Part shown: positions 11,184 to 23,569 of the stretch, piece after piece
How the letters are laid out: every line of letters starts with the position of its first letter
Numbering within the stretch: the first letter of the stretch is position 1
From: Ciona savignyi
Taxonomy: Eukaryota; Chordata; Ascidiacea; Phlebobranchia; Cionidae
NCBI GenBank assembly: GCA_000149265.1
Contig: CH003434.1
Location: forward strand, 102,329 to 166,328
Direction: 5' to 3'
DNA length: 64,000 bases
The notes under the pieces: model-generated
Told to the model about the DNA's origin: nothing
Seen by the model: only the letters and a program-made list of their open reading frames with translations
The model's database searches: none
Translations under genes and position numbers: made by a program

Positions 11184-12087
11184 TTAGTCAAGCAAATCGG
11201 GGGAACAATAGACGAGATGGCAATCCAGCAAAGCACAGACACGCTCAACTTAACCAGGGAAAAATAATAATAATAACGTGTGTGTGAGATAACAAGTAAC
11301 TAACAAACCAGATTTAAGAGTAAGAAGAAGTAAAATTTTATATACCTGTATGAATGGTTTTTAAATGCAATAAAACTTGTATCACAGGATCCAAAACGGA
11401 AACCACGGTGAACACAACAGTATTAAAGTTGTACAAATGATATAAATGAAATCAACATGGCCGTACAATACCGCATAATTAATTCAATACATTAGTAGCC
11501 TACAAATAACAATCGCTTATTCAATCTTGATTATTTCCCGCCAACATTATAATAACCAGAGTGTTATATAACAATATATATTATATAACAAAGATTAACA
11601 ATCAACATATAAATAACAGTGGAAAGTTACTAATTTTGCTTATTATGGCGGTGTTTTGACTACCTTTATGATCGCGAATTCTTTCCCAATAAGGACAACA
11701 CAACATATATGATGTTTAATGAACAACTGTGACAATTCTAGGGTATAAGACCTGTAGTTTATGCACAATCATATACTCGTAAAACCACAGCAGGATACAG
11801 CAACTTACCAACACGTTCCAATTGCAACTGTCCAAAACGACTATGTCGTTAACACACGTATGTACGATGATAGGGCGCGGACACTTGATAACACTAATTA
11901 GTTCACGCTAAAAAGGAAGCAAGGCGCACGGTAGTAATCACAGGCAAAACGGAGGAATTACGCTATTATACAACAACTTGTAATATAATTCCCGATAACT
12001 ACCTGCTTTAGCCTAGCAATCACCTGATTTAAAATACTGCTGCTGATTTTATTGATGGGATTTTACTATTATTAACTCTTTGCCTCC

Positions 12088-12111
12088 CAACTCGCGATAT
12101 ATCGCGAGTTG
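12088..12111. repeat. Perfect 24-bp palindrome inside the piggyBac-like end
   Basis: The half site CAACTCGCGATA is followed at once by its exact complement TATCGCGAGTTG. It is 12 bp from the element's left tip. Confidence 0.95.
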
Positions 12112-12135
12112 GTGAACAAACATGGTGTCCCGCGT

Positions 12136-12149
12136 CCCTATATATAGGG
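12136..12149. repeat. Perfect 14-bp palindrome CCCTATATATAGGG
   Basis: Self-complementary; 24 bp to the right of the larger palindrome and within the same transposon end. Confidence 0.95.
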
Positions 12150-12364
12150 GCAAATCTAAAATGCGATTTCTCCGCAACGCGTAATGTTAGAGAGCTCAGC
12201 TATGGCTCATTCGATCAAGGAAAGCCTGAAATTTATTCTCTGTAATTATCTTGGAGAAATATTCAAAATGTGAGGAGTGATAGCCTTTCTTTTTCAAGGC
12301 TTCGCCTGTGTTTTTGCTGAATTTTACACGAGTTTACACGTGACTAACTCAGCGAATAGGAGTC

Positions 12365-12688
12365 GTGTTAAATTGGGGAGAAGCTCTTTTTGTCAAGCAA
12401 GTGTTTCTTTACATTCTCTGTGAATTTCGTGCCGTTGAGATAAAAAGGAGAGCGTTGGTGACGTTTTCGCAGCAGGCGGTTATGCTTCGTGTTCACCAAA
12501 GCATGAATCCAGCTGGGCCTGCTGAGCGCACGATAAAGAAAAAGGCGGCGAGACTAGCTAGTTCGGTGTGCCCTGCTTTGAAGAATATTGGATATAGTAT
12601 TTGCGTTTGTTTGGTTTTGTATGCCCTTTTTACACTTCCTTCACTGTTCTTTTTTATACTTTTTACTATTTTAGTTCTACAAAACTAA
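12365..12688 (+). CDS. Unrecognised ORF inside the piggyBac-like element (107 aa)
   Basis: The ORF opens MLNWGEALF, has a basic stretch near residues 55-65 (RTIKKKAARLASS), and ends in a long hydrophobic segment from about residue 73 to 105 (ICVCLVLYALFTLPSLFFFI). It does not resemble piggyBac transposase, which is far longer and has a DDD core. It may be chance, or a captured fragment of a membrane protein. No expression evidence is visible. Confidence 0.2.
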   Translation: MLNWGEALFVKQVFLYILCEFRAVEIKRRALVTFSQQAVMLRVHQSMNPAGPAERTIKKKAARLASSVCPALKNIGYSICVCLVLYALFTLPSLFFFILFTILVLQN

Positions 12689-13232
12689 AAACTTCAATGC
12701 GTTTTGGTTCAAGTTTTCATAATATAGTCAGAAAAAAGGGAAATTTCAATTACAAATAGTAAAAAAACTACTGAAGATAGAAATACAGTTCGAATTTTCC
12801 TGAGTACAAAAACTATTAGACAATCTACATTCCAATTTTCATATCATTTGGGCATTCCAATAATAAGTGAGTATTTCGTTTGTCAGTGCACCTCAAATTT
12901 TTCAAAGTCGAGCAGAATTTTCTTTGCATAAAAAGTGGTGTTCACTAAAGTTTACATAATATATTCTTTATTAGAGGTAGATTTTAGATGTGCAGCTTGT
13001 TTAAAAGAGGGATAAATTATCTTTCCAACCATACTAAATATTAAATCATAGCATAAACTTTAGAAAAACTGTGCTAATTTGAAAATGACTAAAAATTGTA
13101 AAAAACACTGTTTGAATTAATGCATTTGGCCGGGAGTGAAAGAGTTAAAAAAATGATAAAATAAAGGCTATATATTTCCACATTGCCATTGTGTGTCAAC
13201 TCGGCGTGAAATTAAACAACTTTGCGTTAAAG

Positions 13233-13451
13233 CAGGCATGGGCAACACACGGCTCGTGAGTCGGGTCCGGCATGTAAAGGAATTTTGACCGACTGGTAGA
13301 CGGTATCTAACCATACCCTGTAATATGGCCTTTGTATTAGTAAATAAATACGTGTTTAGGAGATGGAATAATATTTATGTAATAAATCGTCCCAGCAAAG
13401 ACTTTATTTACCCATACCTGGCCCGCCGACCAGAGAAGTCACCCACCTCTG
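13233..13451. mobile_element. hAT-like MITE (219 bp)
   Basis: The left end is CAGGCATGGGCAACACACGG; the right end, inverted, is CAGAGGTGGGTGACTTCTCT. Flanks CGTTAAAG and GTTCAAAG are an imperfect 8-bp duplication. CAGG-ATGGGCAAAC ends with GGCCCGC-type motifs are common in animal hAT elements. It is related to the element at 61983-62296. Confidence 0.7.
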
Positions 13452-16105
13452 GTTCAAAGTGTTAACGACATAACCATGAAGGGTCATTCAATAGATCTTT
13501 ACCGAACAAATCTAAAGATTTCGTTTATATAGAAATCGGTTAAACCAAATTCGAGATAACCATGAAATGTAAATTGGGATGAGAATATTTGTTATCGCCG
13601 CGGTGAGTGTGACGTCATATGGCCAGCTCGACTTTGCGCGAAATGCTAGACCTGTGTAAACATGGATGGAAATGTGTTGCTGCTTAAAACCTTGTGTTGT
13701 TAGCATAAGAGAACACAATACGAATTGGTTTAGTATATAAACCGTTTAAAAATGTTTATTTTAATTTAGGCGAATAATACACTAATGCGCCTGGATTATC
13801 CCGATAGATTGAAGCCACTTTGTTTAAAGTAACGTCTGTCTCAGTTAAACTACAACCGTAAATACAACAAACGCGCTGGATAAATAAGAAATCACACCAA
13901 TAAAAATTGTTACCTTATAGTACTATTGATCATATGACTGGTGCTTTGTAAGACATAATGGGCTAAATGACAATAGCGCTATAGTGTATAGAACACTGTT
14001 TACCATACGCTTTTAAAGAACAGATACCAGCGTTTTCAGAAGTTTAAATTTAAATCAAAATTATCTAAAAAACGAATATTTGGTATGTTGCCATTATATT
14101 TTACCTTACAATGTAATGCCGTTTTAAGTGGTTTGCAACGACAGGTTTTACCTGCCACCAATGGGTTTACCTAAAGCATGGGTAGTTGACAGACAATTCA
14201 CACTGTCTATTCTAGCGCTGCTCGACCTTTTACACAGTCAGAGCAAAACATCTCACTGTGGTTGGTTTGTTTCATTGTTTACCCCAAGTCATATCGTCCT
14301 CCGATAAAATGATGTTGATGACTTCATATATTTCACGCGACAATACAAATTCCTGCTCCTGTTAAACAGCATTATTTTGAAGTAGGCCTAAGCATATTTC
14401 CAGGCATCGTATAAGCTCCGCTAAGAAGTCACGTTTTGCAATATCTTATTTAGATATTGCAATATTTAAGTCATATATTTAGCATGAAAATTCGACCCGA
14501 TTTCACTGAAGTAATGGACCACGTTGGGAGGATTTAATCACTTATCGCTACCCGCATACAATGGTAAACCATGTCTATATAAAACAACTAAACCTTTTCT
14601 ACTCATTATTTCTCTAGTTTACGCGAAAAACTCGTTTCCCGTGACACATAGTCTGTATCTCTACTTTATAAATTGTAATACTACTAACAGAACAATCTTT
14701 ATTTGGTGAAAATGGCCATAATAACTGGTTAATAGATGAGAGCTGTTACGTTGCACTTACTAGCTGGATAACATCGAAAGCTGCTACAATCCGCTGCTTT
14801 AATTCGTTGGTATATTAGGTTGCTATGCGACCTGTAGTTTCGAATTTTTTCAATTTAAGTTAACAATAGCGGTTTATCATGAACGCTTTGTAAACAGATG
14901 TGCAACAATTAGGTGGAAAATGACTTCAGGTTGTCCTGACGACGTCCTAATGAAACAAATGTGGCTATTTTGATTGGAGGTTGTTTCACACACGTATTGA
15001 ATACACAATAATGAAGGTGAAACTTTCGACTGACGGGAATTTTGGGCTGCGAGGTGTTCGCAGGTTGTTTAACTATACAAAAGGCTAACATTATACTTTT
15101 GGCGGTAATCGTATACTTTCAAGAGTTAGCAATGTTATCAGCTTGTGAATACACTCACCATATATCACTGTTTTTAGCAAAAATACACAAAATGAATGTT
15201 AAACGCAGCGACGCCAATATCAACGCAAGAAAAAGAAAGCGTTCGTGTCGCCTGTTTTTTGCATTTTATGGAAGCGCTGAATGCCATTGTTTCAAGCGAT
15301 TGGAATAAATTATGACGCCTTTTCTTCGATTTAACACCCATTAACTACATACGTTTTAACGCAGCCACAATCCTGATCAACATTCCATCCCTAATATTAA
15401 CGAATTCAACGCTACCCTAGCAAGATGTACCATATTTTCCAAGATAGAACTAAAGGTTATCATTAGGTACCCAGTGCCACGAAAGTTATACTCAAAATCG
15501 CAGCTTTTACTTATTTCAGCAGTTATTAGTTTCTAAATATACCAATTGACTTACAAAACTCTGTAGAGACGTTTCAAGCAACGCATTATATAACAATGCT
15601 TTGAAGGTACATAGCCCACTCTAGCATTTTTCAGCAGGTATTTATAATCTTCTGGGATAGAGCGCGTTTGGTAGAAACCTGGGGCCTTACACCTGGGCAT
15701 TCGACATTTTTAATAACTTAGCCTACTCACCACAAACCATTGGTATTCGCATTTACCCGGACAAGTTTAGAACATAAATCGACGCAAAGGCAAATTGTAT
15801 AGAATTCTGTATATGTATCAGTCAATCTCCTTAACCGTTTAGTAACACAACGTTACATTGTATTTTAAAAGCTTTAAATTTGTGGTAAATAAGGCAACAG
15901 CGTCATCTTACCGTAATATCTAAATACACCACGGATCTGCAATATATCGAAGGAAAAACGAAACTTCGTGACCGAGCTTCACGTACAACCGTAATACTGA
16001 GCTGCGATTCCACCGGCAAACTTCACCCAATTCCCCAATCCTCGTAACGCAAGGTATTAAAAAGGTTTAAACTTATAATTTAATTAACAAATGATTTAGT
16101 CGTTC
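13452..16105. other. No gene supported
   Basis: Only short ORFs occur, the longest at 15042-15308 (plus, 88 codons), without recognisable domains. 15660-16060 matches module copy B. Confidence 0.5.
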
Positions 16106-16441
16106 TGTTACGGTGCCACGCAATGAAGTTGACACGCTCTAACCAATTCCTTTATTAGGTATTTTAGCGGTAACTAAAAGAAGCATAAATTAGTGCGAGA
16201 CATTATAAAAAGGAAAAACCATAACAAAATAATACCTTAACAATTGCACGTCCGTAACTTCTTTGACTATTTACCATTTCCTAAATAAATTACTGCCTCC
16301 CCACAGCCGTCGTACCCAAAAAGGACTTTACAATACCAAACCGTAAAATCGTCGAGGACAATCATAGAAATAAAAAGTTACAAAATTAACCAACCATAAA
16401 AAATCACTAAACCATAAAACTACTGCGGAGGTGCAGTAACA
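16106..16441 (-). repeat. 3' LTR of the BEL element
   Basis: TG...CA ends; near-identical to 18463-18797. It is the 3' copy because coding is on the minus strand. Confidence 0.92.
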
Positions 16442-16526
16442 TGGCTCTCCAAAAATACACCGATTTTTAAGACAAAAGATATTAGCTAAAAGTTTGTTTG
16501 GAACTGTAAACATCCCATTTACATTA

Positions 16527-18391
16527 TCAATTTTCCGTGTGAGTGACCTTCAAACTTGGCTCCCCGTTCGGGAATACCCCATGTCTTCCCCGCTTGATGA
16601 TGCATTTGTTCCAAAGGTCATATCTGTCGCGCTTTCCCCCTTCCACGGTTGGTCCAGCACTACTTCGATACGTCTCAAATATTCGGGAAAGTGGCCACCG
16701 ATTTCTAAATCTGTCATAATTCTTCATTGCCCCATTCCCAACTTGATTGTTCGTGTTTTCCTTTTGCCACTTCCATCTAGGTTGCAAATTGCGGAACAAC
16801 TTTTCTCTCCACGTACCCCAAAATTGATTAGTTTGGTAGTCTACCTTTTTACAACGTCGCTTTACGTACATATCCTTTTCAAAAGCTCTTTGGAGGCTCA
16901 AAAGCGTCCTCTTCTGTAATGTTAGATTATCAGTTGATTTTAGTGGCTTTGGACATCCAGCTTTGATTAGGTTCCCTTTGTCGGTGCGCTGCTGTTTCAC
17001 CAACTTAGAGAGTTGAGGTGAACTTCTTATTCTTGCGTTAGTGTCTGCCGCATAGCATCGATGCAAGACTATTACAATAGAGTTGTAGGGTCCAATAAAC
17101 GTGCAACGAGGTAAAGTGTGTACGCTTGCATACTTTACACGTAGCACGGTGTGTACACTCTCTCGCAATGTGATTATCGCTAGAACCACACCCATAACAC
17201 AAACTATTTATTCGCAAAAATTCCTTTCTATCACATAAACGTAATCTCATAAATGTATTGCAATTATTTAGACCATGATTGTAACTTTTGCAATATGTGC
17301 AGTTTAAAGTTTGCCAGGAGTCATTAGCCTGTTGTTGTAGATATTCCGATGATTCATTTGACGCGTTATAAAAGGAATTGACCGGCCTGCCTTGTAGGTT
17401 TCCCCGCCGATCCGTTGTTGAGCAAATTCCTTGTAATTCAGGAATATTTTCTCGTTCTGATTGTAATGTTACAAACTTTGCTAGTCTTTCAAAGGGTGGG
17501 TAAGTTCCTTGGTTTGATGATTTGTACTCAAGCGCAATGTCCCGCCATTTGTTAATGATAAACGGTGGTAATCGTGCAATAATTTTGGTACTCTCGTTCG
17601 GGTAGTCCAGGATCCCTAATTCATTTAGTTGGCTTTTGGCGGCAACAATTTGATTCAGAAAATCAGAAAATCTCCGTAATCCCTTCAAGTCATTTGCAAG
17701 AATTTTCGGCCAAGCATAAAGCTTGTCAGTGAAACATTTAGTAATTAAACTGTCGTTTCCATACCTTTGTTTTAATGTTTTCCTTGCTTGGTTGTATGCG
17801 TCCTCCGACTGCAACAGAAAATAGCCTTCCACCACCGATCTGGGGTCGCCCGATAGGTATTGCTGGAGCAAATTTAATTTCTGCGCTGCACACCTACTAG
17901 CGTTCGAATCCACCAACGCGTCAAACGCAGTATTCCAAGAGGGAAAATGAAGTGGATTGCCGTTAAAAACCTGTAATTTTATCGGGATAGTGTAGCTGGA
18001 AGTGAATGAACTCGTGTGATTGTTACTTAAGTTGGTTTGACGTAGTTTTTCTAAAGCAATTTGAGCAAAATGTCTTGCTTCATTTGAAAAGAATCTCCAA
18101 CTTTATCGCTTTTTCGGACCACCTATCAAACACGGTCGAAGCACCTTCACTTTCGAGTTCAGATATTAAGATTCGAAATATACGTTTGTTTACAAATAAT
18201 TCCTTTACAGCACGTTGGATCGGTTCGCGCTCATCCGACACGATCACAGATTCCTGTACCTTTTCTATGTCATAAATAAACTTGGCTTCGGCAGTCGTTA
18301 GGTCTCTTTCAAGCTTTGAATGTCGACCTATTGTCACATGCCTTTCATTAATATCAAACAGTTCAATTTTGTCTTCATTGGCTTCAGTCAT
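16527..18391 (-). pseudogene. BEL/Pao Gag with zinc fingers joined to the integrase C-terminus
   Basis: Reading starts at the Met at 18391 (MTEANEDKIELFDIN), with a helical N-terminal part to about 18080. A frameshift there moves into the frame that runs through FNGNPLHFPSWNTAFD (typical BEL Gag) and LNLLQQYLSGDP...VVEGY to about 17040. A CCHC-type cluster (C-x2-C-x4-H-x4-C, C-Y-G-C, C-x2-C-x4-H) follows near 17300-17110. A second shift near 17100-17195 leads into the last part of integrase: DMYVKRRCKKVDYQTNQFW and RNRWPLSRIFETY. Protease, reverse transcriptase, RNase H and the integrase core are absent. The retained pieces match the architecture of the deleted gypsy at 683-2713. Confidence 0.85.
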
Positions 18392-18462
18392 GCCTTTTCC
18401 TTGTTTTCTACCGGGTCTTGATTACTTGAGGTCAATCAACGCCGACGTCGTTGTTAAGTTAC

Positions 18463-18797
18463 TGTTACGGTGCCACGCAATAAAGTTGACGCGCGTTAAC
18501 CAATTCCTTTATTAGGTGTTTTAGCGATAACTAAAAGAAACATAAATTAATGCGAGACATTATAAAAAAGAAAAACCATAACAAAATAATACCTTAACAA
18601 TTGCACGTCCGTAACTTCTTTGAGTATTTACCTTTACTAAATAAATTACCGCCTCCTCGCAGCCGTCCTACACAAAAAGGACTATACAATACCAAAACGT
18701 AAATTCGTCGAGGACAATCATAGAAATAAAAAGTTACAAAATTAACCAACCATAAAAAATCACTGAACCATAAAACTACTGCGGAGGTGCAGTAACA
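18463..18797 (-). repeat. 5' LTR of the BEL element
   Basis: 335 bp, TG...CA ends, followed by the CGTTC duplication. Confidence 0.92.
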
Positions 18798-19759
18798 CGT
18801 TCCCTTAACCCATCCTTCCAGTAGGTTTAGATAATGTCCGTTAAGTTCCTTGCCCAAAGACACAACCGACCAGCTAGCGACTAGTTTTAAACCTGCAACG
18901 CTTCAAGTGAAAGACGTGGCACTAAACTAAGCTTTTTGGGCGGATAGGATTTACTAATAACTGTTTGTTCCATCAAATAAAGTGCTTAATGGCAAGACAG
19001 ATACCCTGACAAACGCGTTTAATACTAGTGTTGTTACTACTGCCCCTATCTGCAGTTGTCATATTCGGTGAACAAATACATCATTATATTCTACGTTTTC
19101 TGTTATAACCTGGGCACCGAATGACCATTAAAACTGACAGATATAACCGCATGAATATAAAGCTTTTTATTCGATAGAACGCAAACCTGAAGAGCAGCGT
19201 ACAATCACTGTCAGCCGTTAATATTTAAAGCAGTATAGTAAGATACTGCTATAGAACAATATTTTTGGGCCGTATAACAGACGCACCTTTTACTTTGTAC
19301 GAGTAATTCGAGAAAAGATCAGGAATTTCTTGCTCCCAACTACCGATTCGCTCGACGTATTTTCTTCTTTGATTGAGACACAGCAAGTGGATAAATTTAA
19401 AAAACAAATAATTTTCTGAAAGTCAATAAAACGAAAATAAAATATCAACCTCGTGATAACCACCGTGTTACAAAATAATATAATGCACCTAGTTTAAAAT
19501 CAAACTTATGTCTTACACATATAAAATGTGCGTTTATATTTTTATGTAAGCAGAGTTACTAATCACTACACTGTGCTATATAACATTGCTGTTTGTTTTA
19601 ACCCGATTGTCGCCGTTTTGGTTATGCAAGCATAAACTAATGAGTTCCTCTGTTACCAAAGCAAACTTTTTGGTCATACGCATTAAAAACAAAATTGTTT
19701 AATTTTTTGGGATTAAAAAACTATATAATAAATAAAACTATAAAATATTTTAAACAGAT

Positions 19760-20500
19760 TAACATTTCACCAAATATAATACAAGTTAAAACATCTTGTT
19801 AAGTGCTATGCTAAACAAAGCTATATTTCATAAAAAAAATCAGATTTACTGCTCCGTGAAAATTACCTTTAGCCTATTATCAAATATTTTAGGTTAGTTA
19901 TATCATGTAATCTAACCAATTCTAAAGTTTAAATACTATTTGACGACCCTTCTTAGAAATGACGGGGCGACATGGCGCATCTGCCACAATCATGATTCTG
20001 TAACAAATTTCAATTTTTAGGTTATTTCCAAAAGTAATTTTTTACTTTCTTTGTTTGGTATATATAACATTGGCAAAGGGACTAACATTCCAACTAATCC
20101 GATCAAAATCTGCACATTTGGTCAAGCGCTGTGATTGAAAAATGTAAAATCCTTAAAAATTTTCGATTTAGTTTTTAACGACACAAAAGAATCCCTGGCA
20201 TTTCACTGATAACTGTTTCTGCCAATCTAGACCATGTGTTGTAAGATTCATTGACGAAATGTATTCTAGCAAACGTTAAAGTTTCATGGCGGTTTAATTC
20301 CCGGAATGATATTTTAGCATTATTATTTTCCTTTTTTCCCGGTTGGGAGATTACAGGAGGCACTATTACACCGAAAAATTAGTAACAAATCGTATGATAT
20401 ATGTATAACACTGACCACTGCCCGTGTAATATCAGATCCTCGTATTATTCTAATACAAAACAAGTATCCTACCATACATATTGATGTATTGAATAAGTGG
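19760..20500. repeat. Diverged ~335-bp satellite monomers in copy B
   Basis: Counterpart of 2960-3700, with the same two partial monomers. Confidence 0.65.
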
Positions 20501-21034
20501 ACAACATTATAATTAAACATGTTGGCAAGATTGACGTATTTGGTTATTTTCCATTTTTATTCCGTTTCCCTTGCCATAAACTGAAAAGGTAAACCAAAAT
20601 GCTAAAAGTTATCTAGCTTAACAGTATCTAGTTCTTATCATAGGAAAGGAGTAATACGACGAAGAGGCGATAAACATTTCCTTAAAAATTATAGTTACTA
20701 TCGTTTTGCGATAAAATAACACCTTGAAATTACATACTTACAATAAAACCATATTATTAAATCATACAGCCACAAAATAATATACAACTTCTGTTTTGAT
20801 CTACATTTCTCAGCATCTGAATATGTATTACGACTTCCTCCCGTTTTAAGGAACTGACTTGCGCTGTTGACAGCTAACCTCCTTACCTTTTGCTGCTAGT
20901 TGTATCACGTGACAGTCGGTGCTGCGCAGCCCTCTCCCTCTAACACTCCTTCTTGTTCCACGCCTGATTGAATCACTATTGCCATTCTAGACTGCATAAT
21001 CCACGTAACCGGGGAGACGTAAAAATCGCATATT

Positions 21035-21705
21035 TTATTCACATGTACAAAACCACGATTATTTCAAATCCAAATATTTAAATCAAAAAATAATATTATT
21101 TGGCAAATTAATAACCTACACAGTTGTTTACCAATTACATAGTCACCCAATATTACAATTTGTAGTTGTAAACTTATAAATAAAACGCCTGAAAACCGCA
21201 GGTTGATAATTAAACGTTTTATATCCAATCAATCTTTTTGGTACTATGTGTCATGCTAACATCACTCTGTAAAAGTTTTTTGAAACGAAATGAATGTATT
21301 AAAATTCCATTAGTTGCTACGCTTTTAGCTAACATCTTTAATAACTCCATCATTTATAAGTATATATCTCTTTAATGATTGCTTATCATATAAAACCTCG
21401 CTAAAGTGCCCCTTTTTATTCAAGACCGTACTAATGTACAATGAGTGAAAAATTATAAACGTACGGCTTGTTGGGGCTGGATACTTAGGAATTACCCATG
21501 CGTTACGCCGTTGACGCGGCGAGACTAGGCAACATAGAATAAACTTAAGTTAAATTTTACAAATACTAAAGTTAAACCCGGGTTAGGAGAACGTAGGGCA
21601 ATTCGCAGTTTGTCAGCTGACCTAAACTACGCGAATTCCTATGTATCAAATATATAATAAATGCACATTTCGAATTATATTATCCAAAAACATATTATTT
21701 CCGGC
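21035..21705. other. Insertion specific to copy B, unclassified
   Basis: Copy A runs directly from CGCAGATTTTTCCGGC (about 4224) where B has some 670 extra bases. Flanks CATATTTTAT and CATATTATTT might be a short target duplication. No inverted repeats or coding sequence are recognisable. Confidence 0.5.
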
Positions 21706-22420
21706 CGGTGGAAGGCAATGTAAACCACCCCATTAACGTCAATACTCACAGTCATAGTCGGATAAACTTAACGATTTAAATGTGTTTTCCAAATCCAATC
21801 ACTTCGTTAATATGCACAGACTATGGCATCAATATTATTAAGTTACCATGTACAGTTAACAGATAACAATACAAATGCATTTCTTGAACTTACGCCTTCA
21901 GCGTCCAAAATAACATTTACGGCGATTGGTTATTGATATTTGCTATTAATATAACAAACTACCAACGGGTTTTAAAATGTACCAATTGTGGTTCCAGACA
22001 ATCTTTAAACAAACACATATCATAAACATATTGTTTTACAAACATTATGGTTAACACGTGGTTCACTCGAATTTCGAGTTTATTTTAGGTTTAACTTGGT
22101 TAAAAATAGAAGAAGTTTTGTTAACGTAATGAGTAGAAAGGTGTTTTTAATTTAAAAAAAATCAGAAATACTTTGAAAATATTGTAGTTACCAAACAAAA
22201 ATAACTAATGGTGTGGCTTGTAAATTGAACATGACATATTTAATTTACAAGAAGGACCTTGATGGTAATCCCCACATTTACACAGGTAGAGCTATAATGC
22301 AAGAGCGATCAAACGACACAATGAAAGAATGAATGTAGTCGACCAAATCGGCCAAACAATTGGCGAGATAAAATATCAATCCGAAGTATAATAGGAAAAA
22401 AATCTTGTATTGTATTAAAC

Positions 22421-23225
22421 CAGGGGTTCTTAAACTGGGGGGCGCGCCCCCCATGGGGGGCGTGGAAGCTTCTCAAGGAGGGCGCGAGCATGACAGTGAC
22501 ATATTGCAGGGTTCGAATTAACGATTTTGAAACGATTCGCTAAATGCGTGGGATACGAGAAAATCGTTTTCGCCCTTTAGCTATGTTAAATTGACTTAGA
22601 ATGCGGATTAGAACCTCTCAAACTAATCTTTAAAGCCAGAAAGATTATTTATTAAGCAAACAGTACCGTTATTAAGTAGTAATGATAAACTACAATAAAC
22701 GTGTCGTGAGTTAATGCGTGTAGGATAGGACGAATATCGACGAAACGAAGCCTTTGAAACGAGTAATCTTACTTGTTAAAACATCATAACCTTATTATAA
22801 AGGGGTGTGTCGCATCTCCGCCAATCATAAATAAAGGAATCGTGGTATATTAACGCATAATGGCTATTGTAGCGTTGTAATAGAAATGCTTATTATGTGT
22901 CAATAATGCAAAGTAAAAGCAAGGTAAATAAATGTAATAGTAATTCCATTGTTAAATGTTATGTTGAAGGCAAAATATGTTATATTGTGTTGATGATTTA
23001 TTATTAAAAGTGCGCGAAATCAGTAACGGTAATTTATATTTTCGCGATTTTGTTAAATTTTGTAATTCGCGAACTTAAAAAAAACGGTTCGCGAACCCTT
23101 GCATCCTTTCCACTAAGCAGGGTAATGGCAAATAAATTTCGTAAATTTGATTTTTGAGTAGGGGGAGGCGTGAGCATGAATCACAATTCTCAAGGGGGCG
23201 CGACTGAAAAAGTTTAAGAACACTG
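22421..23225. mobile_element. hAT-like non-autonomous element (805 bp)
   Basis: The left end is CAGGGGTTCTTAAACTGGGG; the right end, inverted, is CAGTGTTCTTAAACTTTTTC. An exact 8-bp duplication TATTAAAC flanks it (22413-22420, 23226-23233). Copy A carries TATTAAAC once at 4972-4979 with no element. The GC-rich GGGGGGCGCGCCCCCC stretch just inside the left end is a strong hairpin. No transposase is present. Confidence 0.92.
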
Positions 23226-23569
23226 TATTAAACGATCCTAAAAGTAACTCACGGTAAATAAAACTGTACAATAATTGCACTAATGGTAAAACAAAGCCAC
23301 ATAAACGTACAATACCATCATCATATAATTAATACAATGCATTCGTTGGTTTACAAATAACAAGCGCATATTTAATCTTTTACACTTCCCGCCAACTTGA
23401 CCAAATTGTTATGGAACATTACGTAACAAAGAATAACAATCAACGAGAAACGGCACTCTATGACAGTGGAAATTTACTAATTTTGCTTTGTGTGTTCACT
23501 TGTCGTAAAATTAAACAACTTTGGCTCAAATGGTAAGTGTTACTTCCGCGGGTGAAGCAACTGGTTCGT

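Larger units (their letters stand above)
12076..13144. mobile_element. piggyBac-like element (1.07 kb, non-autonomous)
   Basis: It is flanked by TTAA on both sides (12072-12075 and 13145-13148). Terminal inverted repeats read CTCTTTGCCTCCC on the left and, inverted, CTCTTTCACTCCC on the right. TTAA target sites and short C-rich ends are typical of piggyBac. Two perfect palindromes lie just inside the left end (12088-12111 and 12136-12149). It holds one ORF of unknown meaning at 12365-12688. Confidence 0.8.
11187..16060. repeat. Module copy C (diverged, with insertions)
   Basis: 11187-11640 aligns with copy A 4890-5230: shared blocks include CAAACAATTGGCGAGATGG-like text, TCATATAATTAATACAATAC and TTTCCCGCCAAC. 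13185-13232 and 13452 onward align with the AAATTAAACAACTTTGGCTC region of A. 15660-16060 aligns with copy B 24190-24560. The break at about 11641-13184 contains extra DNA including a piggyBac-like element. No gene is visible. Confidence 0.65.
16106..18797 (-). mobile_element. Internally deleted BEL/Pao LTR retrotransposon with intact ends
   Basis: LTRs at 16106-16441 and 18463-18797 (336 and 335 bp) begin TGTTACGG and end GCAGTAACA, with few mismatches between them. The flanks are CGTTC on both sides (16101-16105, 18798-18802), the 5-bp duplication expected of BEL/Pao. A purine-rich GGAGAG lies just inside the 3' LTR on the coding strand. The body encodes BEL Gag and then only the integrase C-terminus. 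The element sits at the junction between module copies C and B. Confidence 0.92.
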
